Assembly: GCA_001751085.1 (NCBI GenBank) | Contig: MAXP01000009.1 | Coordinates: 1,577 to 8,342, forward strand | Reading direction: 5' to 3' | DNA from: Desulfobacterales bacterium C00003060 | GTDB taxonomy: Bacteria; Desulfobacterota; Desulfobacteria; Desulfobacterales; C00003060 | DNA length: 6,766 nt | Shown: positions 6,217 to 6,766 of the stretch, in pieces | How the letters are laid out: every line of letters begins with the position of its first letter | Position numbering within the stretch: the first letter of the stretch is position 1 | Notes under the pieces: model-generated | The model's database searches: none | What the model saw: only the letters and a program-made list of their open reading frames with translations | Told to the model about the DNA's origin: nothing | Made by a program: the position numbers and the translations under genes

Positions 6217-6748
6217 ATACTATTTTTTGGAGAAGTGCGTCGTTTTCCGCTAATACTCTGATCTACACATTTTTCTTGTTTTTCAAGGAGTTGAGATTTG
6301 TTATGTTCAAGAACAACCCCTTGATTTGATTTGCTTTTCCTGTAACCAAAGTAATAGTGGCTCAACACAAGTTTGCAAAAAACTAACACCGATATCTATG
6401 AAGTCAAGAAAAAAAGCCCTGAAAAACAAAAAAGTGCATGTCTATTGCCATGGATAATCATTATCACCTTCTTTTCCATCCTGGAGCCGCCCAAATGCTA
6501 TAGCTTTTCAGAAAAATACTTGCAAATTTGCGGGATGAATGGTCCTGATAATCATGTCACATTATGCAAAAATGATGTGGAGCTTAACTCCGCAATCCCT
6601 GGCCCAGACCTGGCTAATAGGCTCAGTGGTTGCACATATGAAGCGAGCGCCAGGGCAGGCCGCAATCGGTGCTGTTTTCAAGGCGTGAGCCGCAAATCCG
6701 AAATACTATACCTCGGAAGGTTATAAATTGCGCTTTTTTCGGTGAGCA
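6217..6748. other. Region without an identifiable gene
   Basis: This stretch holds no recognisable gene, tRNA or insertion sequence. Its left part must contain the promoter for the minus-strand riboswitch transcript. The best -10-like hexamer I see is TATTAG (6255-6250), but it has no -35 at the right distance, so I do not call it. Bases 6217-6480 are visibly richer in A and T than the genes around. Short dyads occur (GGAG/CTCC near 6579-6591, ccctggc 6597-6603 with gccaggg 6649-6655), none followed by a T-run. The only long open frame is entered separately. Confidence 0.5.
6373..6726 (+). CDS. Hypothetical small secreted or membrane-anchored Cys-containing protein (doubtful)
   Basis: I do not recognise this 117-codon frame. 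It would begin at a TTG without a ribosome site. The N-terminus is rich in lysine (about residues 12-20), followed by a hydrophobic stretch LLPWIIIITFFSIL (24-37) and EPPKC, which resembles a signal anchor or a poor lipobox. The rest holds five more cysteines (seven in all) and an Arg-rich end. Composition drifts from AT-rich at the start to GC-richer at the end, which is unusual for a single small gene. It may be a real exported peptide, a gene remnant, or chance. Confidence 0.22.
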   Translation: MQKTNTDIYEVKKKSPEKQKSACLLPWIIIITFFSILEPPKCYSFSEKYLQICGMNGPDNHVTLCKNDVELNSAIPGPDLANRLSGCTYEASARAGRNRCCFQGVSRKSEILYLGRL

Positions 6749-6766
6749 ATGAGCATCAAGAGCAAG
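6749..6766 (+). CDS. Possible start of a gene running off the right edge
   Basis: The last 18 bases read ATG AGC ATC AAG AGC AAG (MSIKSK). GGTGAG lies 2 nt upstream, and TATAAA occurs at 6722-6727. MSIKSK-type starts are common in membrane sensor proteins such as histidine kinases and chemoreceptors, but six residues identify nothing. Confidence 0.25.

Noticed and set aside
6541..6720. A further riboswitch or insertion-sequence end in the right-hand spacer (short dyads, CCTGGC/GCCAGG)
   Set aside because: No known aptamer core (cobalamin, TPP, glycine, Moco checked by eye) and no terminal inverted repeats with target duplication could be found.

Overview
The window reads as a chromosomal stretch of a Gram-negative bacterium. 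The best guess is a member of the former Deltaproteobacteria (Desulfobacterota). This rests on the short adenosylhomocysteinase form, the gene order panC-panD-metK-ahcY, an envelope membrane-fusion protein and a GEMM-I (c-di-GMP-I) riboswitch. It is inference from gene content; no marker gene proves the taxon.

Layout. Positions 1-1014 (+) are the 3' end of phosphoenolpyruvate synthase (ppsA), cut by the window edge. It converges with a minus-strand operon, and the 124-bp gap between them holds a long imperfect inverted repeat (1038-1127) built from 8-bp units. The operon runs leftwards from a near-consensus sigma-70 promoter at 4928-4956: panC (pantothenate synthetase), panD (aspartate decarboxylase), metK (SAM synthetase) and ahcY (S-adenosylhomocysteine hydrolase). 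panD and metK share an ATGA overlap. The first two genes make beta-alanine and pantothenate for CoA; the last two make SAM and recycle its by-product. The panC frame aligns with the family N-terminus only if translation starts at an ATT codon.

Positions 5033-6216 (minus) form a second unit: a c-di-GMP-I riboswitch aptamer (6118-6216), an intrinsic terminator (6070-6103), a strong ribosome binding site (6008-6013) with an ATG at 6001, and then an HlyD/EmrA-type membrane-fusion protein. That coding region appears damaged: two compensating frame changes near its 5' end and an early stop that removes the usual C-terminal part. It may be a decaying gene, or it may contain assembly errors or a recoding site.

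Positions 6217-6748 hold no gene I can identify. There is one AT-rich ORF with an N-terminal hydrophobic segment and seven cysteines (6373-6726, +), and at the extreme right edge a possible start of a plus-strand gene.

The points most worth following are the riboswitch-controlled, frameshifted efflux/secretion gene and the apparent AUU start of panC.
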